Shown here piece after piece: positions 20,894 through 32,910 of a stretch of 64,000 nt of DNA. Origin of the DNA: Paracentrotus lividus (lineage: Eukaryota > Echinodermata > Echinoidea > Camarodonta > Echinidae). Position numbers and translations under genes: made by a program. The DNA is taken from assembly GCA_940671915.1 (NCBI GenBank), contig CALNVZ010002409.1:225696-289695 (forward strand), in the 5' to 3' direction. The first letter of the stretch is position 1. The number at the start of each line of letters is the position of its first letter. The notes beneath the pieces are model-generated. The model was not told the origin of the DNA. It searched no databases and saw nothing but the letters and a program-made list of their open reading frames with translations.

Positions 20894-22250
20894 TATATTT
20901 TATATATTTTGATGATGATTTTGATGACGCTTTAAAAAATCATAAAACTGAACCAAAAATTTCCCAATTGTTTGTTGAATTGGTTTATTAAATCCAAAGT
21001 AGAGGTGTATATTCACCGTTTTGCCGGTTTTTGAGTACTTCGATGGCTATCAGAATGTTCCTGTCAAACTCATATTACAGCATGAGAAAAACATGAAATG
21101 AAGTTAACGAACGCTTCGTTGCCCACAGCAACTAGCTCCACCCACTTTACCCACCAGGGTACAAGGACGAACATACGTGGGAGAGCTGTTGCCAAGGATA
21201 TCGATCAACTTCTTTCCTCCATGTTGGCGTTTTGCTGACTTTGTTTTCTTCTTATTTTTATGCGAAGAACCTGTCATGAAATTCCAATTCACAACACAGC
21301 TCAAGTGTTTGATGATATTCCAGGTTATGAGTCAGTTAAAAAACATAATTTCCAAGAGAAAATAAGTAAAAAAATCCTTTGAAAATGCTAAAATTATTAG
21401 AGAAGTCTGCGTTTTTAGTCGTGTAGTCGTTTAGGGCGCCCTCAAAGATATCCTATTTAGAGCTTCATTATAAGCAGTCGAAGCCTTATGTAGAGATTCA
21501 TTACAAGCTGTGAAGACTAATTTGCATATCAACTTGGACTGCCTATAAGCGTTCGAATGCTTACTGGACCGACTGCTTGTGACTGCTTAAAGCCAAGCTT
21601 GAGTTCTTGCAGCCAAAATAATTTGAGACAAATCTCTAAGATATGTCCTCACATTGTTCCATTAACATATACATATATGCCTACACAAGATTATATTCAC
21701 GTTTTGATAATGATTTCAGAAGAAATGTTGAAAAAATATCGAAACAGTCCGTCAAATTGAGACTTGGAGTAGACCGCTACATCGCCACAAGTCACGGCAC
21801 AACATACACACACAGATCCGGTGCGAATCGCGTGCACATGATATACCCGTAGACTTTCCACTTGGCCGTGTTAATCACGCATGTGCTTGGACGGGCCGTC
21901 CAGATAGAGAAATTTTCTGCAAATTCCTTTGGTGTGTAGTATTTATTTCCTATGCTTGAGAGTCTGGTATGAACAAGAATGTTTTGATTTATTTCATCAT
22001 GACTACTACTCTAGATTATCTTTAAGGGACTGCTTAGCGAAAGCATTCAGTTTAATAAGGGTAAATATCATTAGAGATAAAGGATCCCTTAAACTATTGA
22101 AATGCAAGGGCTGCTTTTACCCAAACTTGGGACAGAGTAGTTGTTACGCTTGTTTTTTTTTTTAAACTGCTTAGTGATCTATCACAACACATGTATAGGT
22201 TACGTAACATTGAATAGAATATGAGCTACTCTTTATCATGAAATAAATTT
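20894..22250. other. Unassigned sequence
   Basis: No supported gene, RNA or repeat. Several short open frames overlap on opposite strands. A copy of CAACTTGG-type text and a GC-richer patch at 21760-21900 were not recognised. Confidence 0.35.
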
Positions 22251-22252
22251 CA

Positions 22253-22340
22253 TGATAAAGAAAAAACTAGACCCCTAGAAAAATATTAATAAAAAAGACC
22301 ATTTAATGAACCCGAAATCATTATACATATTCTTAATGCA
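22253..22340. mobile_element. Diverged end of the mariner-like foldback family
   Basis: ACTAGACCCCTAGAAAAATA followed by a paired text ending TATACATATTCTTAATGCAG follows the terminal region of the element at 2735-3517 (CCTAGAAAAATG ... TTTTACATATTCTGAAAGAG) at lower identity. No second end is visible. Confidence 0.4.
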
Positions 22341-22660
22341 GGTGTCACATGGACCGTGTTGGCACACCGTTCGCCACCGTTCTGGTCAAATTTGTGCACA
22401 CGGCGGAAAACGGTGAGGCACACGGTGAAGCGGTTGAAGCCCGTCCAACACGTTCATTGGAGCTCGCTGGGCACCCGTTCCCGAGGGGATTTTCAAGAAC
22501 GGTCGAACTCTTGCCGGGTTCTTTCCGGGTAATGATCGGGTATTTCAAAACGGTCCTAAACCGGACCAGTCGTTAAAAGGTCCATAAAAGAACTTAATGA
22601 GAACGCCGCACTCGTTTCATGCCCATTTTTAGGACGGAGATGGACCGTGGTGAGGTCGGG
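22330..22660. repeat. CGTTC/ACGGT-rich repeat segment
   Basis: Words such as ACCGTTC, AACGGT and CACCG recur on both strands at short intervals, in the style of the Harbinger-like MITEs at 13.8-17.5 kb but without the same ends. The complementary 67- and 75-residue frames on both strands reflect this self-similarity, not genes. Confidence 0.4.
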
Positions 22661-23729
22661 AAACATGAATCAATCACCCCCCCCCCCCTTTTTTCTGCAT
22701 CAAGAACTACCCTAGGAGCCAAGGGCCTTTAATCAGCATTTTTGCTGGGGAAGGTTTGAAGGTCCTAACTGGAGTAAAATTTTGCGCTGATTCCAAAAAT
22801 GTCCCTCTTACTGACCGTACCCATGACACTTCGGCCATTTTGGCCAATTTTTGTCCAAAAATGACCATTTTGGTCACTTGTGGTCAAGGGTATTTTATTT
22901 CTATAATTTTTGCCGATAAATGTGATTTTTAAAACCTATCTGATGTAAAAATGTGCGCTGATTCTAGAAAAAGTGGTTTTATTGACTCGGTTGGTCATTA
23001 AAGGGGTCATTTTGGTCAATTTCGGCCAAAAATTGTCATTTTTATCATTTTTGGGGCCAAAATTAGACCAAAATGACCATCAGAGTCAACCAAGTGATGG
23101 TCTTCCCACCCCCAAACCATTAAAAAAAACTTCCTTGGGTCTAAAACAATACTCCCATACCATTTTCCTAAAATATTTGGACAGCCCTGGTCATTTAGGC
23201 CAGTTTGACCGAAAGTGACCATTTTGCCATTTTGCAGGATTTTGCTATACAGGCCTATGTATTACGTGTATTAGTGTATACACGTGTATATATGTAGATG
23301 TATTATCCTTTCGTTCAACTCATTTCACTAAAGAGTTGGCTAGCGGTGGAGAAGTGGCAACAATTGATGCTGATTTAAAAAAAATAGAGGTCTTATTCAG
23401 CCTACCCATAAGGTTCTGGTCACTTATTGGTCACTTATTGGCCGAAGGTTGACCATTAGCCCAAATGAATAAAAAATACGATTTACAATAAATACAGTGC
23501 CTAAAACATAGTTAGACTGTGTCTCTAAGCCCTTAACAGACATTTTTCTTTATCATCCCGGTCATCAGAAACAGATTTACCCCAATATGTGCACATTCTC
23601 CACTCCCTACTTAGCATGATGACCATGAACTATTAAAAGAAAAAAAAATGTTTGATATTTGCTTTCACAACAAAAGGCATGCACAAATATGACAAGCCTG
23701 AAAATCTGTGGTATTTACTGTGATTTAAT

Positions 23730-23960
23730 CATTGTAATGTCCACTGTGGCGGTTATTACCATTTTTATCCGCACTGACCATTCCTATATGCAAATGGTCA
23801 GTGTGGGTCAAAATGGTAACAACCGCCAAAGTGGATACAAATAATTTACCATTTGCCCGCACTGACCATTCCTATATCATGTATATGCAAATAGTCAGTG
23901 TGGGTCAAAATGGTAACAACCGCCAAAGTGGATGCAAGTAATTTACCATTTAGTCTATAA
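23730..23960 (+). repeat. ~107-bp tandem duplication with internal hairpins
   Basis: The segment with GCACTGACCATTCCTATATG ... GGTCAGTGTGGGTCAAAATG occurs twice. Each copy can form a stem of CGCACTGACCAT with TGGTCAGTGTGG. A single counterpart lies inverted at 26510-26580. Confidence 0.8.
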
Positions 23961-24826
23961 CGCAATTCTTGAATTGAGTTTAATGTTTGTAGATTTTAAG
24001 CCCCGTTAAAACTTCTTGTTTTCCCCACTCAAAAATTTCTGGCCACTTTGGCCGCTTTTTGGTCAAAGTTACGTAAGCACTAATTTTGTGTCATTTTTAA
24101 ACTTCTAAATAGAATAAGATTTCAATCACTTAACGTATATTGTACATTTGTATATAAAGAATAACAATCGTGTTATCACCATGATGTTATAAGCACATCA
24201 CAGTATAAGAGTAAATTCCAAGCTGATCATACTAATTCAAGATGACCAATAGTGTAGTTTCCATAGCAAAATTAATTCTATATAATGATTTATGTTTCAT
24301 ATGACTTCAAATACACATGTCCGTGATCTGATGACGATTTGGAATATCGCAATTGAAGAAGAATGTCATGAAAATGTATTTCAACGACTTTCAATGACTT
24401 GACCATTTTAGCAAAGCCAGTTATTATGTTGCTTGACATGAGTCATGAGCGAGTCCAGTGTCCTTACCCAAGGCTCCAGCAATGCCTTCCTCTCAGGAAA
24501 GCATTTCAACCAGGCGAGGAGAATACATATCCTCCTGGAAACTAATTAATTTAATGGCACTAATAATTTTGTAACGTTAAGGGTAAATGAGAGCCACAAA
24601 TATTGGTCAAGATCTTGAAGGATGTCTAGTGGGTCATTCGATCTCCTGAAAGGATGGAAAGAAGTGCCTACAACTTCTTCAAGTTGTTCTTGTATCGTTT
24701 AATCGCGCCTAGACGCCACGGTGGCAAACAGGTTTTAATTGTATGATAATTTGCATGGACGCTGGTTACATTATTTACTAGTCATTAGAGCCGCGAGAAT
24801 CATGTTGATCATTTTCACATTCTTGA

Positions 24827-25300
24827 TTGAAGAACAACGTCTTCTTTGATGAGAACTGCCACAATATATTATTTATGCATCGCCATTATGTGCCTGTATA
24901 TTCTTATTTGGTCCTGTACATGGATACACTCATCCTGAAATATGGACAACTTATATCGAGATGGCTTATCTGTGTCTTAGAAGTTGTCAGTCGTTTTGCA
25001 AGGCAGCTAGTTGACCATCTGTGGAACCTCAATCATGGCTGCTACAGGATCTCGATGACCATTATCTCTACTAAAATCAGAGAGCAGGCTAGAACCATAG
25101 CAGTTAGTCAGCTCTTTTTGACTTGGCAGAATCCTTCACTTAAAATTATAGGCAAGGGTCTTTCTATCTTGAAGGGTATTTATCCCAGAAGGAATGAGTT
25201 TGTACCATTGCCCAAGGGTTTAGCATGTCTTCTTCACATCACCAGGCATCTTTTATCTTTCTGCAGAAAGGCACAGTTCAGTTGTTATTGGTTAAGATGA
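24827..25300 (+). pseudogene. 157-residue open frame in the left foldback arm
   Basis: A long frame for this AT-rich DNA. The segment NVFFDENCHN has a counterpart NVFFEANCHK in the 89-residue frame on the opposite strand of the right arm (25396-25665), so the same reading frame is visible in both arms at that point. Further along the two frames drift apart through indels. This could be the relic of a coding sequence carried by the duplicated unit. No family, start context, splice site or motif is recognised. Chance openness is the main alternative. Confidence 0.2.
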
Positions 25301-25395
25301 CTCTTCAGTGAACAACATCTGGTGTCAATCAATCTGCACTTGTTCAAGTCTCCATGACTTCTTGTCTTGGACGCTTACTAAGTTCATGGCTTGGA

Positions 25396-25665
25396 TCAAG
25401 ACCACTCAAAGAGAGCTGACTGTAAACTGGAATTTCTTGTTAATCCCTGATTTTGGTGGAGGATAAATGATTGTTCGTCGAGAACAGAAACAGACAACCC
25501 ATGTATTATTCCAGACGAGTGTATCCCTGTACAGGACCAAATATAAAGTGGCATGCTTAATTTGTGGCAGTTCGCTTCAAAGAAGACATTGATTGTTTTT
25601 CCTATCATGAATGTGAACAGATCAACATGGTTTCTCACAAGCTCTAACATAACTGTAACCGACAC
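25396..25665 (-). pseudogene. 89-residue open frame in the right foldback arm
   Basis: The mirror counterpart of part of the left-arm frame: it reads INVFFEANCHKLSMPLYIW and then LSVSVLDEQSFILHQNQG. Only the NVFF-x-x-NCH stretch is clearly shared with the other arm's product. It stops after ALFEWS. It is best treated as a relic or chance frame; function is unknown. Confidence 0.2.
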
Positions 25666-26628
25666 AGAGTCACCATGTCCCTCTCATTTCATCCCAAACT
25701 GGATTTACACCATGTTCGTCACATCATTGTCTTTTCAGAAATGATCCACAAGACAGCCATGACGGAGTTATAGACACTTTCTTCCAGGAGATGACTGGAC
25801 ATCTTTCAAGATCTTGACCAAAAATATCTGTAGCTACTCATTTGCCTCTTCATATTTACAAGAAGACTTATCACGAACGAAAGTATGTCAAGAGGACATG
25901 ATTCTCCACCCTAGTTGAAATGTTTTCCCGATAGAAAGGCAATGAAGGACATTGGTCATGTTGGTTATATAATATGGACCCGCTCAGGACACATATTCCA
26001 GCAACATGACAACGCCTTGTTATAAATGGTTAAGTCATAGATGACATTTTATGACATTCTTCTTTAATTATTATATTCCTTGGGATACTTCAAATCGTCA
26101 ACAGATCAGCAGATATAACAATTATATAGTTATATGAAATTAATTATATCACCCATCTATATTTCATGTTGCTATGGAAATCATATAATTACTGGTCAGC
26201 TTGGGTCTTTTCTGTGTTTTGCTTACACGATCATCGCCGCGTTACAATTTTTTATTCTTTGCATACAATTTTACAATACAGACTCGAGTGATTGAAATTG
26301 TATTAAAATAAAATTAAAAAATGACATTAAATTTAATTGCTTAATCTTTTGACCCCAAAGTGGCAAAATGACCAGATTTAATTGTGCGACAAATATCACA
26401 GTTTTAACGCGGATTGAACATTAACACATTGAAATCAATCAATTAGTGCATTGGTGACTAAATAGAATCGGATTACTATAAACACTTTGCGGTTGTTGCA
26501 ATTTTAGCCAACATTGACCAGTTGCATATAGAAATGGTCATGTGCGGCGGTCAAAGTGGTAGAACCGCCACAGTGGACTATACAACGATTAATCACAGGA
26601 AATACCACAGGGATTTTTCAGGCTTGTC

Positions 26629-26990
26629 CATTCAATTCAATTTTCATTCAAAATGGTTTATTCAGTAAAAACATGTGGTCGCAGCCAAAAGCTGAATAAA
26701 GCATGTGTCAATAACAGTTGACATAACAATAGTTTACATTATAACTAAGATACTATTTCTAGGATGGGAACCTATCATAATTGAGATATTAATTGAAATG
26801 GAGTGAAAATAAGATAAAGTTATAAACATTGTGAAGCAAAACATTATTATCTACAATTGGCAAGTATTCAGAGAAGAGATTAAACAAGGTACAGGGCCAG
26901 GTAGTGATAAAAAGGTTTAAGTATCAAAAGTAACAGTGTGAGAAGGAGATGGATATATTAAAGTTGAATTAAGAAGACGATCCCAAATAT
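26629..26990 (-). mobile_element. Probable LINE 3' end fragment
   Basis: CCATTCAATTCAATTTTCAT at the left edge is, inverted, the (GAATT)n-like tail seen at CR1-type LINE ends. The sequence to the right is A-rich and non-coding. It abuts the right end of the large foldback. Confidence 0.35.
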
Positions 26991-27584
26991 TGAGATATTT
27001 ATATTAATAGCGTCCTTACAACCCCCAAAAATACTGAGTGGCATTTCAACCCCCAAAATAAGTTAAGAATAGTGAATTTTAACGATGTACCCCTACCCAT
27101 ATTTTCCGAGTTCGCTCCCCGGGGATGCGTACTAATAGTGTTCTCTCCGTCGACGTCACAAACGGGAATTCGGTCTTGGCGAAGTAAACACAAGGCATGC
27201 CGTGTGTACACACGGACACATTTATATGAATCTACTTGTGTGTCAGAACTTTTATTTTATCGTTATTAAGTTGATGTGAATGATTTTAAAACAGAAATAA
27301 AAATGAAGCTTATGTCATACAGTCAATAATATGCCTCTAAATTGCTAGAATATTCTTATTTGTAGCATTTTAAGAAGAGGGCCGTGGCGAAACAAGTCAA
27401 TAAATACTGACTGTTATAATAGTGTTACGGTATGGAAATCAGCTAGTTGTGGTGTGCGGTGAACATAAAATAAAACTTTGTATTGAGTACATAAGTTTTG
27501 AAATTTTCACTGATGCTCTGGCGAACCCAACCAACTACGCATTATTTACATGCAATAAAAACAAATACATGGGACTACATAATA

Positions 27585-27835
27585 GTGGATGTAGTCCCTT
27601 TTGGAAATGAACTGAAATGGATGTAGTACCTTTTGGAAATGAACTGATATTTTAAAGGGATTTTTTTTTTTCACCCTTCTCATTGAAAATTCAGCTTTCT
27701 GTTTGTAACAGTGTATAGAGGTGCTGAAAATGAGTAGATTAATGTAAAAAAAAAAAAAAAAAAAAAGAATTTTAATGCAAAATGGATGTAGTACCTTTAG
27801 GAAATGAGCTCTCCATATGTGCCTAACATTCAAAA
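27585..27835 (+). repeat. Short tandem repeat GGATGTAGTACCTTTTGGAA
   Basis: The phrase (A/G)TGGATGTAGT(A/C)C(C)TTTTGGAAATGA occurs at about 27588, 27618 and 27783. The last two are separated by a T-run, unique sequence and an A21 run. Confidence 0.7.
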
Positions 27836-27839
27836 TGAG

Positions 27840-28260
27840 TTCATGGTCAAATTTCACGGTTGAGTGAGCTCTGGGTTAAAATTGCAAAAATCTGCAGTTT
27901 TTATTAATTTTACATGTTATATTCGATCAAAATATGACTGAATCGGAAGTGTTTCTCGTCTTTTGCAAACAATGCACGGTTGAATGAACACATTAAAAAA
28001 CCAAAAATAGGAAATTATTGAATCATGAATAGGTACTGCAGTAGTTTAAGAACTAAAAATCATCTCAATAACATTTTTGGGATAATGTTTTTCAATTGGG
28101 CGGCCATTTTCGCAGCCATTTTGAATTTTAGCGATATGCGTAAAATCAGTTGGGTTTCGCGGCTGGCACTAATCGAGTTTGGAATCAGCACCCTCGTATT
28201 GATAGGAAACCACCAAAACAACTTCAGAAATACCATTGGAATACTCATTTTCATATTTTA
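27840..28260. repeat. Interspersed repeat family 'K', copy 2 (partial)
   Basis: TTTCACGGTTGAGTGAGCTC, CACGGTTGAATGAACACATT and AATCATCTCAATAACATTTT match phrases of the foldback at 62228-64000. The 5' end of the family is missing. Confidence 0.55.
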
Positions 28261-28389
28261 GCGGGCAATGTTTATTTTCGCAATTTATGAAAAATGCTCA
28301 AGGCTTCGCGTCTGGCACCCACCGGGTTTGTCATCAGCACCGTCGAATTGACAAAGAACCATTAAACAACTTTGTATATACCGTCTGTT

Positions 28390-28545
28390 GAGAGCCAGAA
28401 GGGCGTTATTGTATATTAAAGATGTTCCCTTGAGAACCAGAAGGGCGGGCCCTAAAAGCAATTGTACCAAGTCAATGGTAATAGCGCCCTTCTGGTTCTC
28501 AACGGAACATCTTTGATCTGTAAAAGCGCCCTTCTGGTTCTCAGC
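28390..28545. repeat. Palindromic cluster of GAGAACCAGAAGGGCG
   Basis: The 16-mer occurs twice on the plus strand (about 28393 with one mismatch, 28433) and twice on the minus strand (about 28487, 28530), with AAAGATGTTCC between each pair. The arms make a stem of about 60 bp with a ~30-nt loop. Confidence 0.85.
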
Positions 28546-29186
28546 CGACGATACATCTTTATATTAAAAAAAACAAACAAAACAAAACAAAACAAAAACA
28601 AAAAACAAACAAACAAAAGAAGAAAAAAAAGAATCTTTTCCTATGGGGCCTAGCCTGGAATATGAAGCACAGAATAATGTCGCACTTTTGTAATTATTCC
28701 TTTTCATCAAACTTGGAATGGGCCAAATATGACTACTCTTACAAAAGAGCCTGTGTATTCAAAACCAATGAAGCAAAACATATGAAATTTTCACAGGAAT
28801 CGCAGAATCATGTGAGCTTTCAAATAAAGTATATGAATTTGACAATCATCCCTTGTTTATAGAACTTATTTAGCGGCCAATCAGAGGGATTTTTTGGGTT
28901 TTTTTGTTTGTTTGTTTGTTTTTGTTTGTTTTGTTTTGTTTTTTTTTTTTGGGGGGGGGGGGACGCGCTGTATATAAACACAAAACAAAAATAAAGTTCC
29001 CCCTATTTCAAATATCAATAGTTCTTTAACCAGGAGGAGTTAAAACAAAATTAATTATATGTCCGTGTAGGAAATTTAATTAGCTACCAAGGGAGCGAAT
29101 TGTAGGAAAAATCGTTAGGTCATGCTTCAGTGAGCAATGGTTGAATGCAAAAATGTAATTTCTTGAAGTTCACAAGCTTAAAATCA

Positions 29187-29572
29187 TTATTATTATTATT
29201 ATTATTCATTTTGGCGTCACCTGTGCCATGGAAGGCGAAAAGCGAACTGAATCACTGTAACCCGCAGGTCTCTCCTCCCAATATAACTGATTGGGGGTAT
29301 GCAGGTGGACCACTGCACCGGGGTTTCCCCCTACTCTTATACGAAGAGTGCAGTGGGTTCTTTAACGTGCAAAGGTTGTGACTCTCCTTTACACGGGACC
29401 TCCATTTAACGTCCTATCCGAGGGACGGAGTGTTTTCCACTGTAACATAGCTTGCGTCTATGAAACAGGAGAGGGGCACGTTAACACACAACGCAGGCTT
29501 CAGTCCTCCGCCCGGGGTAGACTCGAACCCACGATCTTTGGTTCGACAGGCAGACGCTTTACCGACTGAGCC
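29187..29572 (-). mobile_element. tRNA-headed SINE, minus strand
   Basis: On the minus strand it starts with a tRNA-like head: A box TGGCTCAGTCGG, B box GGGTTCGAGTC. A body with GCACGTTAAAGAACCCACTG and TCTTCGTATAAGAGTAGGGG follows, then an (ATT)n tail at 29187-29206. The 7-bp duplication AAAATCA flanks it (29180-29186 and 29573-29579). The interrupted text (CCTAAAATCACAACTTTGAT) is intact at 12090, showing the empty site. The body resembles a conserved central domain found in SINEs of several invertebrate phyla; I cannot name it with certainty. Confidence 0.9.
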
Positions 29573-30354
29573 AAAATCACAGCTTTGATTCAATGATATC
29601 GGACATTTAAAAAAAAAAACATTTTACGCATCGGAATGTACGCAAAACGTGCTTCCAAACATATGGAAAGGACATTCGCGTAAAGTTTCACGGTTGAGTG
29701 AGCATGCAGCAAAAAATTGTCAAAACTGCGATTTTTAGTTCTTAGCCATGGTAAAATTGATCGAATATGAAGGGATTCATGTTTAGGAAGAGTGTTTTTT
29801 AACATTTGCAAACAATTGAAATCAATTCACGGTTGAATGAACACCATAAAATACCATGTGAAAAACACTAAGTAAGTATTATTTCCATATTTTACACAAA
29901 AATCATGTGAATATCTGTGTTTGTATTATTTTTATGACCGGTGCACGTGTGTACATGATCCTATTGCATTTATTTAAAAATTCATGCTTCAGTGAGCACG
30001 TGGCGCAGGAAAAGCTTTTTTTTTTTATTTAGAGACCAAAATTAAATTTCTTCCTTTGCTTAACCATAACAATTCATTTGAATGTATTCATTTGATTTCA
30101 TTTTCGCAAAACCCTGATTTTTCATGCTTTAGTGAACACAAGACATGAGAAAAACATGAAAATGAAAGAAAGTTACAACCCTGTCACGGCTTAATGGCCC
30201 GTCCGATACTTGACATGACCTAAGTTCCGATTAGGTATTGACCCTTTAAAGATTTGTGCCAATTTTCAAGAATAAACTCAAAGTATAACGAACAAAAAAT
30301 TGGCAATGAAAATGGGCAATATTTGACTTTTGTTCACTTTTTATTCAAACTCTA

Positions 30355-30396
30355 CCGAGTGAGTCAACAAAAAACTTTACACCTAGAAAAATGTCA

Positions 30397-30473
<77 letters not shown>

Positions 30474-30975
30474 AATTTATAAACCCTAAATTATTTTACA
30501 TATTCTGAAAGAGTAACTCCTCCCGCATCTTCTGGTACCATTTTTGTGTGGTATGTCTTTACGCTTGGATGAACACGACGCATTGCGTGCAACATGTAAA
30601 TTTCGAATTGTGCCAGGGTGGGAATGAAATTGAAACAACAAAAGCTGACAAAAAGCAACTCCATCATGAATAAAATATCATAATTTTTTAGCGAAAATGT
30701 CTTTTGCTTAATAATTTGGCAGGGGTGTTGTTACACATATTGACTAGATTTTGTATGAAAATGAGATAAATCTGTAGAGTCAGGCATTAGTGAGCACACG
30801 TCAAAGACGAAATAATCTCTTTTCAAAAGTATTAGGAGGCCTTTTTAGGTCTGTCAGAGACTCTTTGATGTGTAGTCATTCGTACATTACTTGATCTAAT
30901 TTTCATACAAAATATAGTCAATATGTGTAACAACACCCCTGTCAAGTTATTAAGCGGAAGACATTTTCCGAAATT
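30355..30975. mobile_element. Mariner-like foldback MITE, truncated at the right
   Basis: It opens TA-CCGAGTGAGTCAACAAAA and follows the element at 2735-3517 to AAGCGGAAGACATTTTCCG at about 30971. There it switches abruptly to family 'K' sequence, so the right quarter and right end are lost. It has acquired a long A-run. Confidence 0.75.
30399..30470 (+). repeat. A72 homopolymer
   Basis: An uninterrupted run of about 72 A inside the left end of a mariner-like MITE, where the 2735 copy has only AAAAGAAAACC. It is either an expansion or an assembly artefact. Confidence 0.85.
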
Positions 30976-31554
30976 TCGTATTCAAAGTTGTGATAATCTG
31001 CTTGTGAACTTCAAAAATGACATTTTTGCCTTCAACAATATTATTGCTCCCTGAAACATGACATGATAATTACAATAATTAGGCTTTTTCAATTCCGCCT
31101 GTTTCAAATGTTATTGATATCTGACATTTGGGGAATTTACTTTTGGTGTTGTGTTTACTTAACAGTACCGGTACAACTGAAAAAAATGGCAGGAATTTGA
31201 ATACTTATGAGTCGAACTATATATGTTATATGGGCATTTGGTTTTTGCATATATTGACTCTGTGAAGACTGGGGGGGGGGGGGTACAATGTTGCGCCGTT
31301 TCTATACGCTTTGAACATTTCACCCAAAACCTAGTGACCTTTCCTTATTTTTTTTTCACAAACATTTTTAATACATATTGTATTGGGGTATGATATTCCA
31401 TGTTGCCCTGGCAACCGCAAATTGACAACAATGGCCCGTATTCTCAAAGGTGGTTTTAAAACCGTGGACTCAAGCCATAGATTATGTTAAATTGTGTGCA
31501 ATACTTACGCTTGTTTTAGCGCAGACATTAATCGGTTGGAGACGAAGGGACGCT

Positions 31555-32910
31555 ATGCCGGCCGTATGGCAAGCCGTATTGATATATATTATGATTTTGT
31601 GATATCATCAATTCGAATTAGTGATATCACTAAATCCATTTAGTGATATCACCAATTCCATTTAGTGATAGGGTAGATGTAGGGAATACCGGACAGTAGG
31701 GAATATCGGACGGTCTCCACATGTCCAGCCCTAGCTGCCAACATAAGATCAACCGAGTTGAAATACCGGCATCTATTGGCCAGGTGGTCTGTCTGGGAAG
31801 GTTGAATGCTGTATTCGACAACAACAAGTGAGAAATCTCCGAGAAAGTTACCACAATCTGTCAAGGTAGGAAAATTTGCAGTCTGAAAAATGGCCTGATG
31901 TAAAAATTGACATTCTAGAAAATGTGATGGTATAAAAATAGAACTGGGGCATGACCTCTATTTCATGCATTATGGACATGTGTGGAGGGTAGGCCAAACG
32001 TGTATGGAGTGTTTGCACTGTACAAAGCCTGTGAATTGGGGTGGCAGTGTGTTGAAAAGTGCTAGTCAATCATTTTTTTGTGTAGGGAATACCGGACACC
32101 ATATGGACAGTTGTTTGTTTTACTTCCGGGTTGAGTTGCTAAGCATGTAGATCAAATAGTAAGTTGCATATATAATGTATTATATCTATTTATTAAATTG
32201 TTTGACAATTTTGAAATGTCTATTTCTCTTTATTATTATTGTGATATGTCATGATCTACATGAGATATAAAGTTATTTTGAGTGTTTTGAAATTTTGTAG
32301 TAAAATGAATAATGTTATAAAAAATCAATACAAACATGTTAAGTTGATGGTTTACATTCAAATCAGTGCTTCCAGACAGATCTTTATACAAAACAAAAGG
32401 GTAAAAACATACTGTCCGGTATTTCCTACACTGTAGGGAATGCCGGAAAATTTACGATGATGTCATTATTTGCATATAACTGCCTCAACAAATATTTGAT
32501 TACCTCAATTTTTTGGGAAAATAAAGTTGAATGATGTAGCTAAGCAATGAGAATCTTTTTCTTTTGTGATTTTATTGTTTTCATGTGCTAATTAAGCAAA
32601 TGAGCTTAAGTGGCCGGTATTCCCTACATCTACCCTATCATTAATTTGAATTTGTGATATCACCAAATTGAATTAGTGATATCACTAATTCCCATATGTT
32701 TTTTCACACAAATCCCTTTTTTGATATCAAGAAATAGAATTCGTGATATCACTAATTCGATTTCGTGATATCACTAAATCGAATTAGTGATATCACAAAT
32801 TCGAATTTGTGATATCACTAAATGAATTTGTGATATCACAAATTGTATTTTATGATATCATTAAATCTATTTCGTGATATCACTAATTCGAATTAGTGAT
32901 ATCACAAAAT
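31555..32910 (-). repeat. GATATC palindrome satellite, copy 1 (interrupted)
   Basis: Two palindromic words alternate: (T)AGTGATATCACTA and AATTCGAATT, giving a repeat every ~28-30 bp at 31600-31670 and 32640-32910. The outer flank GGCCGTATGGCAAGCCGTAT at 31563 and the internal spacer CCCTTTTTTGATATCAAGAA match, in inverted order, the satellite at 43785-44400. A separate element (31671-32635) splits it. Confidence 0.85.
31671..32635. mobile_element. TIR element GGGTAGATGTAGGGAATACC
   Basis: Both ends carry GGGTAGATGTAGGGAATACC (plus GG) as an inverted repeat and are flanked by TA. Related words (GTAGGGAATACCGGACACC, CCGGTATTTCCTACA) recur inside at 32080 and 32405-32450. It is inserted in the GATATC satellite. 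No transposase; the TA flanks suggest a mariner-type or similar mechanism. Confidence 0.75.

Larger units (their letters stand above)
23660..26640. repeat. ~3-kb foldback with ~1.3-1.5-kb diverged arms
   Basis: Left arm about 23660-25140, right arm about 25380-26640, loop about 240 bp. Matching landmarks, in mirror order: ACAAGCCTGAAAATCTGTGG with CCACAGGGATTTTTCAGGCT; the TGGCCACTTTGG region; TGGTCAAGATCTTGAAGGAT with ATCTTTCAAGATCTTGACCA; and TTTGGTCCTGTACATGGATA with its counterpart near 25530. Identity looks like 70-75%, so the duplication is old. No terminal target duplication or transposase is visible. Confidence 0.75.
28975..31150. mobile_element. Foldback member of repeat family 'K' with nested insertions
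   Basis: The left end (ATAAACACAAAACAAAAATA ... CCCCTATTTCAAATATCAAT) is mirrored at the right end (ATTGATATCTGACATTTGGG ... TTTGGTGTTGTGTTTAC, 31110-31150). Between them lie a SINE (29187-29572) and a mariner-like MITE (30355-30975). The same family forms a second foldback at 62228-64000. Confidence 0.7.

Noticed and set aside
22349-22576. Overlapping 75- and 67-residue frames on both strands
   Set aside because: Mutual shadows in a repeat rich in ACGGT and ACCGT.
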